Assembly (NCBI GenBank): GCA_018781585.1
Contig: JADMJT010000007.1
Coordinates: 1 to 41,589, forward strand
Source: Burkholderiales bacterium
Lineage (GTDB): Bacteria > Pseudomonadota > Gammaproteobacteria > Burkholderiales > Thiobacteraceae
Direction of reading: 5' to 3'
Length of the DNA stretch: 41,589 bases
The notes under the pieces are model-generated. The model had not been told where the DNA came from. It ran no database searches and saw only the letters and a program-made list of their open reading frames with translations. Shown here in pieces: positions 34,249-41,589 of this stretch (within the stretch, counting starts at the first letter, position 1; every line of letters begins with the position of its first letter). The translations under genes were made by a program, and so were the position numbers.

Positions 34249-34314
34249 GAAACCCCTCGAGACTTGCCGTTGCCTGTCCGCGAATTCTTATCTCGCATTT
34301 ATTAAGGAACCCCT

Positions 34315-36144
34315 ATGTCACGTGCGCTCTTCTCCTGTTTAATCACCTCGCTGTTGTGGGCTGCCGCTCCAGCAATTCAGGCCCTTCCGCTCAGCCCCAG
34401 CCAAGCGCCGCAAGCCAACCTGGGCCTCTCGGCAAATCAATGGAAAGAATCAGCTATCCTCATGGAGGCTGTGGAATTATTGAAACGGGGTGAGCCGCAA
34501 CAGGCTAAAACCAAGCTGGCGCAGTTCCTGAAGCGAAATCCCAACGACCCGCGCGGCCCGGAGTTGGCCGGCATGATCTTGATGGCGGAGAAGAATTACC
34601 AGGTCGCCGTTATTTCTTTTGAGCGTGCACTTACTTTGAGCCCGAATAATCCCGGCGTGCTCTCCAAGCTTGGCGTCTGTTTGCTGCTGCAAGATAAGAA
34701 AAAAGAAGGCGAGAGCATGCTGAATAAGGCCATCGCTTTACGCGCTGGCGAGCCACTGGCAAGACGCTATCTTGGCTGGCTGGATGAGGGGCGCGGCAAT
34801 CTAAATGGCGCCGGTTACCATTACATTGCAGCGCTCAAGGGAGGCGATTTACCGGCCGGGGTGCTGACGGAAATTCATGTTTCATTGGGGCGAATTTACA
34901 GTGCGCTCGGCAGACACGAACAGACAGTACGTCTACTCGCACCTTATATCGCTAAGGCCGATTCGGGAGAGATCGCACAGGTGGCGCGATTCCAACTCGC
35001 ATTCGCCTATATCGAACTCCAACGGGGAGCGGAAGCCACGCCGTTAATCCAGCGCCTGGAAAAAGAATTAAAACCCGATAATCCGGAATTACGCTTTCTT
35101 AAAGCTTATGCGCAGCTCGATTCAAATCCCACCAGCGCGCGTGAGAAATTGCAAGCACTGATCAAATCACATCCCACCTACACCGGTCGCGCCCGGTTGT
35201 TGATTGCTCGCAGTTATGCAGTTGAGGGAAAAACACCCCTTGCTGTGAAGGAACTTGAGGGACTCGCCGCGCAAGTGGAAAAAGGCGATCTGCCAGAAGT
35301 GCTAACCGCACTGGTCGCCTTACAACTTTCCGCCGGAAAAGCTACGGAGGCAGGAAACGTACTGGAAACTTATGCCAAAAAGCATCCGGATATTCCAGAA
35401 ATCACTTATCTCCTTATTGAAGCCCGTATCCAGGCGGGAGATATAGCCAATGCGCAGACCCAACTCAAACAATTGGTCTCCAAATACCCCAACTACGCGC
35501 AAGCGTATGCCCTGCTCGGCCAAATCGAACGCAGCCAAAATGCCTTACCCCAGGCTGAGGAGCACTTGAGAAAAGCCGTCACACTCGACAGTAACCTTGC
35601 GCCTGCCTGGGTCAACCTGGCAGGCGTTTACGTGAGCCGCAAGGACCTGGCAAAAGCCGAAGGTACGCTTAAACAAGGCTTAGAAACCAACCCTGGTAAT
35701 GCAGTTTTACAATACGAGTTGGCCAATATTTATGATGCGATGGGGCGAGGACAAGATGCCAATCCGCTCTACCGAACCATCCTCGCCGCCTACCCTAACT
35801 ATCTCCCCGCATTAAACAATATCGCTATCAATCTTGCAGAGGGCAATGATTTGGCCAACGCCAGACAGTATGCTGAAAAGGCCTATCAGATCGATAAACG
35901 CAATCCGGCGGTACAAGATACTTACGGTTGGATACTCATACTCAGCAACGATACCGGTAAAGGCTTACCCCTATTGGAACAAGCCGCCCGCGGCATGCCG
36001 AGCGACCCCACCGTCTTGTATCACTTAGGCGCGGCCTTGATAAAAGCCGGAAAAGCCGAAGAGGGGAAACGGTATGTACAACGCGCGCTTGCCTCCGGCC
36101 TGCCGGAAAATTTGCGCAAAAAGGCACAAGCACTCACGAACTGA
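34315..36144 (+). CDS. Exported TPR-repeat protein (PrsT-like)
   Basis: 609 residues with a signal peptide (SCLITSLLWAAAPAIQALP). The remainder is almost wholly TPR repeats, at least ten, for example LAGMILMAEKNYQVAVISFE, AYALLGQIERSQNALPQAEE and AWVNLAGVYVSRKDLAKAEG. This resembles TPR proteins of the PEP-CTERM/exopolysaccharide locus (PrsT type), though the usual PrsT is longer. It probably scaffolds surface polymer export in the periplasm. An AAGGAA ribosome-binding site precedes the ATG. A convergent APS-kinase remnant begins 7 bp after its stop. Confidence 0.8.
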   Translation: MSRALFSCLITSLLWAAAPAIQALPLSPSQAPQANLGLSANQWKESAILMEAVELLKRGEPQQAKTKLAQFLKRNPNDPRGPELAGMILMAEKNYQVAVISFERALTLSPNNPGVLSKLGVCLLLQDKKKEGESMLNKAIALRAGEPLARRYLGWLDEGRGNLNGAGYHYIAALKGGDLPAGVLTEIHVSLGRIYSALGRHEQTVRLLAPYIAKADSGEIAQVARFQLAFAYIELQRGAEATPLIQRLEKELKPDNPELRFLKAYAQLDSNPTSAREKLQALIKSHPTYTGRARLLIARSYAVEGKTPLAVKELEGLAAQVEKGDLPEVLTALVALQLSAGKATEAGNVLETYAKKHPDIPEITYLLIEARIQAGDIANAQTQLKQLVSKYPNYAQAYALLGQIERSQNALPQAEEHLRKAVTLDSNLAPAWVNLAGVYVSRKDLAKAEGTLKQGLETNPGNAVLQYELANIYDAMGRGQDANPLYRTILAAYPNYLPALNNIAINLAEGNDLANARQYAEKAYQIDKRNPAVQDTYGWILILSNDTGKGLPLLEQAARGMPSDPTVLYHLGAALIKAGKAEEGKRYVQRALASGLPENLRKKAQALTN

Positions 36145-36150
36145 GCGAGT

Positions 36151-36263
36151 TCAGCGTAAATAACCCTCGCGTTCCAATTTCAACAAAATCCGCTGCACCG
36201 CCTCATCCACGCCGATATCGGAAGTATTTATCGATAATTCTGGCGTGACGGGGATCTCATACC
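36151..36263 (-). pseudogene. Remnant of an APS kinase gene (C-terminal 36 codons)
   Basis: The minus strand reads YEIPVTPELSINTSDIGVDE and on to LEREGYLR followed by TGA. That is 32 of 36 residues identical to the end of the Sat-CysC protein at 37190. At DNA level I count 92 of 111 bases identical, with most differences synonymous. There is no start and the similarity ends abruptly at 36263 next to AAAAAAATGGGG. It is a decayed paralogue, not a recent copy, and it bounds the VapBC-like module on its left. Confidence 0.9.
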
Positions 36264-36378
36264 AAAAAAATGGGGCAGTTCAGTCTGCACCGTTACCGGT
36301 GCGTTACTAGTAACCCCGCTCTGCCATTCTGCCGTTCAAAACGCGAGCCATATCAACGTTAACGGTGTGCGCCAATCG

Positions 36379-36407
36379 TTGTATTTTAGAGATTGACGGC
36401 GTAGAAT
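36379..36407 (+). promoter_or_regulatory. Candidate sigma-70 promoter of the second TA module
   Basis: TTGTAT (36379-36384) and TAGAAT (36402-36407) are 17 bp apart and 45 bp upstream of the antitoxin start. Upstream there is a 6-bp hairpin GCACCG-TTAC-CGGTGC (36287-36302). Pattern match only. Confidence 0.45.
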
Positions 36408-36451
36408 CAAAACATCACAACATCTCTGCATCAATCATAAGGAGAAATGCA

Positions 36452-36709
36452 ATGAGAACAACGCTGGATATCGACGAAGATGTACTGTTGGCGGCAAAGG
36501 AACTCGCTAAGCGTCAAAATTTATCGGCTGGACAAGTGGTCTCTAAGATGTTGCGGAGGGTGCTGACTGGCCAGACTGAGCATGCCATGGCGCCAGAGGA
36601 TGTAAATTCTGGATCTCAAACTGTCGCGGGGTTCCGCCCTTTCCCGGCGGGTAGGGCGCTCGTCACGAACGATGCGGTCAATCGCCTGCGGGAAACTGAA
36701 GGCGTTTAA
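36452..36709 (+). CDS. VapB-like antitoxin (second module)
   Basis: 85 residues from the ATG at 36452, which has AAGGAG 8 bases upstream; the frame extends upstream to 36365 without support. MRTTLDIDEDVLLAAKELAK and NLSAGQVVSKMLRRVL form a ribbon-helix-helix type DNA-binding start. The C-terminal tail (GFRPFPAGRALVTNDAVNRL) is typical of antitoxins that pair with this VapC subgroup. Its stop overlaps the toxin ATG (TAATG). It is expected to neutralise the toxin and repress its own promoter. Confidence 0.88.
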   Translation: MRTTLDIDEDVLLAAKELAKRQNLSAGQVVSKMLRRVLTGQTEHAMAPEDVNSGSQTVAGFRPFPAGRALVTNDAVNRLRETEGV

Positions 36710-37140
36710 TGCGCGCCCTTTTGGATGTAAACGTCCTGATCGCGCTGCTTGATGGCAGCCACATACATCATGGCTCGGTAAGCGCTTGGCTGGCCAGCCA
36801 CATTGATCAGGGTTGGGCTTCGAGTCCAATCACCCAAAACGGATGTATCCGCATCCTTTCACAGCCGGGTTATCCTAACCCGGTTCCCGCGGCACAAGTG
36901 GCCGAGCGGCTTACAGAAGCAACCCGGCACCCGTCGCACGTATTCTGGGCTGATTCCATCAGCTTGCTGCATCCTGGATGCCTGATGTGGAGCCGGGTTC
37001 TAAGTTCTCGGCATGTAACCGATGCCTATCTGTTGGCACTCGCCGTTCAGCAAGGCGGGCGTTTTGTCACCTTGGATCGAGGCATCCCCCTTGATGCCGT
37101 TGGCGGGGCATTGCCTGAGCATCTCGCGATCCTCTCGTAA
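36709..37140 (+). CDS. VapC-like PIN-domain toxin (second module)
   Basis: 143 residues. PIN acidic residues D6 (ALLDVNVLIALLDG), D105 (HVTDAYLLALAV) and D123 (FVTLDRGI) are in place. SPITQNGCIRILSQPGYPNP marks the subgroup often annotated as TA-system VapC ribonuclease. It is translationally coupled to the antitoxin. Only about 50 bp separate it from the convergent Sat-CysC gene, and the remnant of that gene's paralogue lies on the other side of the module. Confidence 0.9.
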   Translation: MRALLDVNVLIALLDGSHIHHGSVSAWLASHIDQGWASSPITQNGCIRILSQPGYPNPVPAAQVAERLTEATRHPSHVFWADSISLLHPGCLMWSRVLSSRHVTDAYLLALAVQQGGRFVTLDRGIPLDAVGGALPEHLAILS

Positions 37141-37189
37141 TCCATTCCACACCAGATTTAAATCAAATCGCTCCAAACAAAAACCCCAG

Positions 37190-38770
37190 CTAGCGCAAAT
37201 ATCCTTCCCGCTCCAGCTTCAACAAAATCCGCTGCACCGCCTCATCCACGCCGATATCCGAGGTATCGATCGATAATTCTGGCGATGCCGGAACCTCATA
37301 CGGATCGGACACGCCGGTGAATTCCTTCACAATGCCGGCGCGCGCCTTGGCATAGAGCCCCTTGCGGTCGCGCGATTCACACACCTCGATCGGTGTGGCG
37401 ACGTGAATTTCGAAGAACCCGCCGTATTGCTCGATCATGTGGCGCACGGCTTGACGCGTGGCGGTATAGGGCGCGATCGGCGCGCAAATCGCCACGCCGC
37501 GATGCTTGACGATTTCACTCGCGACATAGCCGATGCGTCGGATATTGAGATCGCGGTGCTCGCGTGAAAAGCCAAGCTCGCTCGACAAATGCTTGCGCAC
37601 GATATCGCCATCGAGCAAGGTGACTTGGCGACCGCCCAACTCCAACAAACGCACCATCAAAGCCTTGGCTAGCGTGGATTTACCCGAACCAGAAAACCCG
37701 GTAAAGAAAATGCAGATCCCCTGCATAGACCGGGTCGGATAGGCGCGGCGTAATGCTGCCGTCACCTCGGGAAAAGCAAACCACTCGGGTATGTCTTGGC
37801 CGCGTTCAAGCCGACGATGCACTTCTTCGGCGGAGAGAATCTCCTTCGTCACCTGGCCGTTGGTTTTTGTGATTTGCAAGTGCTTACCTTCGGCTTCTAC
37901 GTACACCATCGCGGGCAAGCCGATCAGATGCAGGCCCAAACCAGCACCGTAAGGCGCGAGCTCAGACTCGGCAACACCATCCAGCACCACATGGGTACAG
38001 CCGTAATTGCGCGCGACGATTGCCTTCAACAACGCTGCGCGCAAGCCGCCGCCATGATCCGGCAAAGGCAACAAGGCCAGTGCAGTGCTAGCTGCTGTGG
38101 AGCGCGCCAATACCGCTTCATAGCCGTGAATGCGCGCAAAGTACTCCACCTCATCGGCCGGCATCTCGCCCGCCACCGGGAGCAGCAGCAAGCTTGCCTC
38201 GTGACTGCGCGCGCACTCGACAATGAAATCGTACTGCGGGCGAAACAACGCATGCTCAGGTTGATAAGCCAGAATGCGGCGCCAACCACGGCGCGCGAAC
38301 TGGCGGCGCATTTCCTCCGGCGTTTGGCGCAGCTCGGTGAAATCGTGGTGTTGCGGCAAGCCCGCACCCTCTAGTGCACCGCCTATACGAACCTTGCCAT
38401 CGACCGGCCACACATCACCCACGGTCAGTACCGCAAGCATGAAACCTTCCGCGTCGCGGAGTGCTAACCGCACCCCCGGTGTCAAGTTAGCGCCGATTTT
38501 CTCGGACACTTCGAGCGCAATCGGCACTGGCCAAAACACGCCATTGGCCAGCCGCATCGAGGCCGCCACGCTATCGTAATCGGCGCGGTTCATATAGCCC
38601 GTCAAAGGCGAATAGCCGCCATTGATCAGCAGTTCCAAATCGGCGGTTTGGCGCGGGGTGAGATCAATCGAAACCAAATCACGCGCTTCCAGTTTCAGCG
38701 CGGTTTGGCGTTCTGGCGTGCCAAGCAAAGCACTGAGCTTGCCGGTATAGGGGGCGATGAGATTATTCAT
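37190..38770 (-). CDS. Sat-CysC fusion: degenerate ATP sulfurylase plus intact APS kinase
   Basis: 526 residues in Sat-then-CysC order. The Sat part keeps the PUA-like start (LINGGYSPLTGYMNRADYDS) and the end of the domain (GQDIPEWFAFPEV). At residues 166-176, however, it reads ILAYQPEHALF where active enzymes have Q-x-R-N-P-x-H-x-x-H; and at 258-268 it has CTHVVLDGVAE instead of GRDHAG. The sulfurylase reaction is thus doubtful. The APS kinase part is complete: P-loop GFSGSGKST at 358-366, LLDGDIVRKHLSSELGFSRE, PIAPY and DRKGLYAKARAGIVKEFTGV. It should phosphorylate APS to PAPS in the cytosol. It was probably recruited for PAPS supply to sulfotransferases. Confidence 0.9.
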   Translation of the reverse strand: MNNLIAPYTGKLSALLGTPERQTALKLEARDLVSIDLTPRQTADLELLINGGYSPLTGYMNRADYDSVAASMRLANGVFWPVPIALEVSEKIGANLTPGVRLALRDAEGFMLAVLTVGDVWPVDGKVRIGGALEGAGLPQHHDFTELRQTPEEMRRQFARRGWRRILAYQPEHALFRPQYDFIVECARSHEASLLLLPVAGEMPADEVEYFARIHGYEAVLARSTAASTALALLPLPDHGGGLRAALLKAIVARNYGCTHVVLDGVAESELAPYGAGLGLHLIGLPAMVYVEAEGKHLQITKTNGQVTKEILSAEEVHRRLERGQDIPEWFAFPEVTAALRRAYPTRSMQGICIFFTGFSGSGKSTLAKALMVRLLELGGRQVTLLDGDIVRKHLSSELGFSREHRDLNIRRIGYVASEIVKHRGVAICAPIAPYTATRQAVRHMIEQYGGFFEIHVATPIEVCESRDRKGLYAKARAGIVKEFTGVSDPYEVPASPELSIDTSDIGVDEAVQRILLKLEREGYLR

Positions 38771-38842
38771 GATTTGGAACAGTCCTTTTGTTCTTATCCG
38801 GCAAAGCGAATTTTATTCTGAAGGGGTTGCTTGTTATTCATT

Positions 38843-39005
38843 TAAATCCCCCCTACCCCCCTTTTTTACCCGCAAGGGGTACGCCGGTGGGTGCCCCGCT
38901 GCTACGCAGCGACCCTTCCGCAGTCAAAAGGGGGAACCCACTGAATAGGCGCCAATAACTTTGTTAGAAGGTTTTTCTTTTTTCAAAGAGGGACAGGGGG
39001 ATTTA
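38843..39005. repeat. AAATCCCCCC-family palindrome split by a 58-bp insert
   Basis: The left arm TTAAATCCCCCCTACCCCCC (from 38842) is matched by the right arm near 38985-39005 (ACAGGGGGATTTAC). The left half has the same AAATCCCCCCT-CCCCCCTTTT order as the unit at 26025, but the GCC loop is replaced by the 58-bp unit at 38869, after which AAAAGGGGGAACC resumes. The right end supplies the TAA stop of the DHH gene. Confidence 0.75.
38869..38926. repeat. 58-bp dispersed repeat, copy B
   Basis: Second copy of the unit at 22473-22530: CCCGCAAGGGGTACGCC up to CCTTCCGCAGTCA, same length. It has the hairpin GCTGC-TAC-GCAGC. It sits in the loop of the AAATCCCCCC palindrome. Confidence 0.85.
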
Positions 39006-39962
39006 CAACGCACGAAAAGTCTCATCGAACAACTTCAAGAAACGCGGCAATTCGCTCTCCGGCAAATGATTAATACCTGCCGCCCCTTTGCGCCCACCCC
39101 CTGTTTCAAATTGGGCGCACAACGTATCCGCGCCCTGTCGAACGGAAACGGGGGCGCGCACGCTCACCAGATAGCCGCTGTTTTTTTGCGTCAACACCGC
39201 ATGCGCAAGGTGGGGGGCGCCCACTGCCAGGTCATTCCCAAATACGCCAGACACCCGGCGCGCCCACGGTGCGTTGGGCAGCAGATACACCACGCCAACA
39301 TCGTTCGTTTGCATCGGCTGAATGGTGCGCACACGCTCCATATCTTGCGCGTAGCCACGGCTCAGCATTTGAAACGTTTCCGTTTCGCGAATGAAGCTAA
39401 AGGGATCAGCATGCTGATGCAGCTCGCGATATAGCTCAGCCGGATGAAAAAATAAATCATCAGGCGACTCGCCATAGCCATTGTAGTTGAGGCACTCGCC
39501 CAAGGTTTGCAATTCACTTAAGGCAGAATCACCCAGCCCCAGCGGCGCTGCTTCGCGCCGCGCCACATCGGCGAGATTATCCCCAAACGCCGCCACCACC
39601 GCCCAAACCAGATGCCGGCCAGCCAGAAAACGATTCACCAATAGGCTAGTACAGACTTCGGCGCTGGTATCGATATGCGCATGCAGATTCGGATGCGCGG
39701 GAATATCCCCAGCCTGATGATGATCGAAATACGCCACGTGCGCACCCGCATCCAACAAGCGCACCAACGCAGCATGGTTTGTTTTGAGCGAGACATCCAG
39801 CACTGTCACGCGATCACCCTCACCCGCATCAACACGATCGAGCAGCGCGATATCGCGTTTCACGCCCGTCACCAGCGTTGCCTCGCGCGGCTCGCAGAGG
39901 CGTAATTGATGCAATGCACAAATGCCATCCGCATCGCCGTTGAATGTATCAAAATCTGCCAA
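39003..39962 (-). CDS. DHH-family phosphoesterase
   Basis: 319 residues. DHH metal ligands: N8-G-D-A-D-G near the N-terminus (D10, D12), VTVLDVS with the next Asp, and FDHHQAG for the DHH motif; the DHHA1-like end has GGGRKGAAGINHLPES. Such enzymes include NrnA-type nanoRNases and pAp phosphatases, as well as other phosphoesterases. Because PAPS-dependent sulfotransferases leave pAp, and an APS kinase and a sulfotransferase lie nearby, pAp removal is an attractive but unproven role. The last codon and stop lie within the palindromic repeat. It diverges from galE. Confidence 0.82.
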   Translation of the reverse strand: MADFDTFNGDADGICALHQLRLCEPREATLVTGVKRDIALLDRVDAGEGDRVTVLDVSLKTNHAALVRLLDAGAHVAYFDHHQAGDIPAHPNLHAHIDTSAEVCTSLLVNRFLAGRHLVWAVVAAFGDNLADVARREAAPLGLGDSALSELQTLGECLNYNGYGESPDDLFFHPAELYRELHQHADPFSFIRETETFQMLSRGYAQDMERVRTIQPMQTNDVGVVYLLPNAPWARRVSGVFGNDLAVGAPHLAHAVLTQKNSGYLVSVRAPVSVRQGADTLCAQFETGGGRKGAAGINHLPESELPRFLKLFDETFRAL

Positions 39963-40078
39963 AGCGTCCTCGCAACGTTATCTCGTCTGTAGACGGGGAA
40001 ACAAAACTAGAAGAATACCGGAACTTCCTCTATCCTATCCAGCAAAGAAATCCTGTAAATATTTCAAAGATAAGCCCC

Positions 40079-41068
40079 ATGCCCACTCCTCTCGTGCTCG
40101 TCGTTGGCGGCGCCGGTTATATCGGCTCGCACATGGTCAAATTATTGCTCCAGCAGGGTTGCAACGTCGTCACCCTGGACAATCTTTCCACCGGTTATCG
40201 CGATGCAGTCGTCGGGGGCGAATTTAGACTCGCCGATCTGGCCGATCAGCCTGCGTTAGGACGTCTGTTCACCCAACACCGATTTGATGCGGTCATGCAT
40301 TTCGCCTCTTTTATTCAGGTCGGCGAATCGGTGAAGGAACCGGCGAAATATTACGAGAATAACGTCACCAATACGCTTAACTTGCTCAATGCGATGGTAG
40401 CCAACGGCGTGAAGCGTTTCATCTTTTCTTCCAGCGCTGCCGTTTATGGCAACCCGCACAGCGTTCCGATACCAGAAGATCATCCGAAAAACCCCATCAA
40501 CCCCTATGGCCGTACCAAATGGATGGTGGAGCAGATTTTGGAAGACTACGACCACGCCTACGGCCTGAAATCCGTTTCGCTGCGCTACTTCAACGCTGCT
40601 GGCGCCGACCCCGAAGGGCAATTAGGCGAGCGACATGAACCCGAAACGCATTTGATTCCGCTGATCCTGCGCGCAGCGTCTGGCCGTGCGCAGGATATCA
40701 AGATTTTTGGCCGCGATTACGACACGCCCGACGGCACCTGTATTCGCGATTACGTCCATGTCACCGACCTGTGTGAGGCGCATCGTCTGGCACTGGATCA
40801 CTTGCTAGAGGGCGGAGCCAGCGCGGCGCACAACTTGGGCAATGGAAATGGCTTCTCGGTCGCAGAAGTGGTCAACGCTGCAAAGCGCATAACGGGACGC
40901 GACATCAAAATCACAGAGGCGCCCCGCCGTGAGGGTGATCCACCACGACTGGTAGCTGACGCGACACGCGCGCGCAAAGAACTTGGCTGGCAGCCGCGCC
41001 TCAATGACCTAGACGCCATCATCAACCATGCCTGGGCGTGGGAGCGGCGCAGCTTAGGCACCTCATGA
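40079..41068 (+). CDS. galE: UDP-glucose 4-epimerase
   Basis: 329 residues from the ATG at 40079; the frame is open further upstream to 39944, but MPTPLVLVVGGAGYIGSHMV is the normal beginning. Rossmann motif GGAGYIGSH at 10-18; SSSAAVYG and YGRTKWMVE supply the catalytic Ser-Tyr-Lys set; YFNAAGADPEGQLGE and PDGTCIRDYVHVTDL are GalE signatures. It interconverts UDP-glucose and UDP-galactose for sugar polymers. Next to PEP-CTERM genes it probably feeds exopolysaccharide synthesis. It is divergent from the DHH gene, with a 116-bp gap. Confidence 0.95.
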   Translation: MPTPLVLVVGGAGYIGSHMVKLLLQQGCNVVTLDNLSTGYRDAVVGGEFRLADLADQPALGRLFTQHRFDAVMHFASFIQVGESVKEPAKYYENNVTNTLNLLNAMVANGVKRFIFSSSAAVYGNPHSVPIPEDHPKNPINPYGRTKWMVEQILEDYDHAYGLKSVSLRYFNAAGADPEGQLGERHEPETHLIPLILRAASGRAQDIKIFGRDYDTPDGTCIRDYVHVTDLCEAHRLALDHLLEGGASAAHNLGNGNGFSVAEVVNAAKRITGRDIKITEAPRREGDPPRLVADATRARKELGWQPRLNDLDAIINHAWAWERRSLGTS

Positions 41069-41121
41069 CCCCTTCGCCGACCTTCCTTCAACTAGGCGTC
41101 TGACAGGCTGCGCTCGTCACC

Positions 41122-41589
41122 ATGGATAATCTGGCAACGGTGCAGCTGACAATTTTGTTCTGGTACTACAAAGAACCAGCCATCTGCGCCAACCGCTTGC
41201 AATTGCTGCGGCGCCTCAATCCGGGGGTTCGTATTTATGGCCTCTATGGCGGTGAGATTTCGCACTTCGCCGAATACGATGCCACGCTGAAGCCCTGGCT
41301 CGACGACAACTGGGCATTCCCGGAAGATAAAGACACCGAATGGAAATGGCGCCATGGCGACCTGATGATCAGCGCCTGGCATCGGTCACGGGGCCACACG
41401 CTGCCTTGGGAGACGCTAGTGATCATGCAATGGGACATGATTGCACTGGCGCCGATCCCGCGCATTTTCGGACCGATGCAAAACGGCACGCTATACCTGC
41501 CGGGTTTACGCCCCATGACACAACTCGAGGCGCGGGCTACCCGATCGGCTACAGCGTTCAGGGCGGGTGCTACGCCGTCAGCGGCCCCT
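41122..41589 (+). CDS. Conserved hypothetical protein, partial (right edge)
   Basis: The frame opens with an ATG at 41122 and runs to the window end (156 codons). ILFWYYKEPAICANRLQLLR, NPGVRIYGLYGGEISHF and ETLVIMQWDMIALAPI give it a glycosyltransferase-like, GT-A-type feel: a nucleotide-sugar-binding pattern with acidic WDM. I do not recognise a named family. From about 41525 the codon choice looks unusual, and the +1 frame (GYPIGYSVQGGCYAVSGP) looks more like coding sequence, so a frameshift is possible. Downstream of galE on the same strand, it may belong to a polysaccharide locus. Confidence 0.5.
   Translation, partial: MDNLATVQLTILFWYYKEPAICANRLQLLRRLNPGVRIYGLYGGEISHFAEYDATLKPWLDDNWAFPEDKDTEWKWRHGDLMISAWHRSRGHTLPWETLVIMQWDMIALAPIPRIFGPMQNGTLYLPGLRPMTQLEARATRSATAFRAGATPSAAP

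Noticed and set aside
39944-40078. Longer N-terminus for GalE
   Set aside because: The extra 45 residues precede the normal Rossmann start, have no family support, and the frame there overlaps the start of the divergent DHH gene.

Overview
The window reads as a chromosomal segment of a betaproteobacterium. Evidence: the yggS-proC-yggT-yggU block divergent from pilT-pilU, ubiE-ubiJ-ubiB, phoB-phoR, HemJ, a stand-alone RlmL-type methyltransferase, PEP-CTERM proteins with sigma-54-type promoters, and GC-rich codon use. A Nitrosomonadales/Gallionellaceae-like host fits, but that placement is inference from gene content only.

Layout. 1-2888 (minus): a housekeeping run yggS, proC, yggT, yggU and a dynamin-like GTPase cut by the window edge. 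2975-5426 (plus): pilT and pilU, the type IV pilus retraction ATPases, separated by a 267-bp palindromic element able to fold into a three-arm cruciform. 5428-8644: an accessory patch holding a small conserved ORF, a broken neighbour, an internally deleted IS3-family element, a truncated REP-associated transposase (RAYT), a toxin-like HExxH fragment with an exported partner gene in AT-richer DNA, and a VapBC module. 8714-13187: ycaO, then an operon of a Gly/Cys-rich protein, an exported M23 peptidase and an exported amidohydrolase. 13123-20654: RlmL-like methyltransferase, HemJ, a TlpA-like thioredoxin, a DUF4197 protein, a 1260-residue FAD/Fe-S oxidoreductase and a HIT protein. 20745-24678: a conserved PilZ-like protein and phoB-phoR with a clear Pho box. 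24868-28338: a DUF971 protein and ubiE-ubiJ-ubiB (ubiquinone synthesis). 28417-29859: a sodium/solute symporter.

29860-41589 is the most interesting part. Two PEP-CTERM proteins each have a GG-N10-GC sigma-54 promoter and share a TGTCG-N6-TTTACA upstream motif. They are followed by a SEC-C/TPR/sulfotransferase fusion, an exported TPR protein, a second VapBC-like module flanked by an APS-kinase gene remnant, a Sat-CysC fusion whose sulfurylase half has lost its catalytic motifs while its APS kinase half is intact, a DHH phosphoesterase, galE and a partial unknown gene. PAPS making (APS kinase), PAPS use (sulfotransferase) and possible pAp removal (DHH) next to exported PEP-CTERM proteins suggest a surface protein or polysaccharide sulfation module; this is a hypothesis.

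A second theme is the density of intergenic palindromes (at least six, in several unrelated families). Three reach into neighbouring genes and supply stop codons or C-terminal codons, and two carry the same 58-bp insert.
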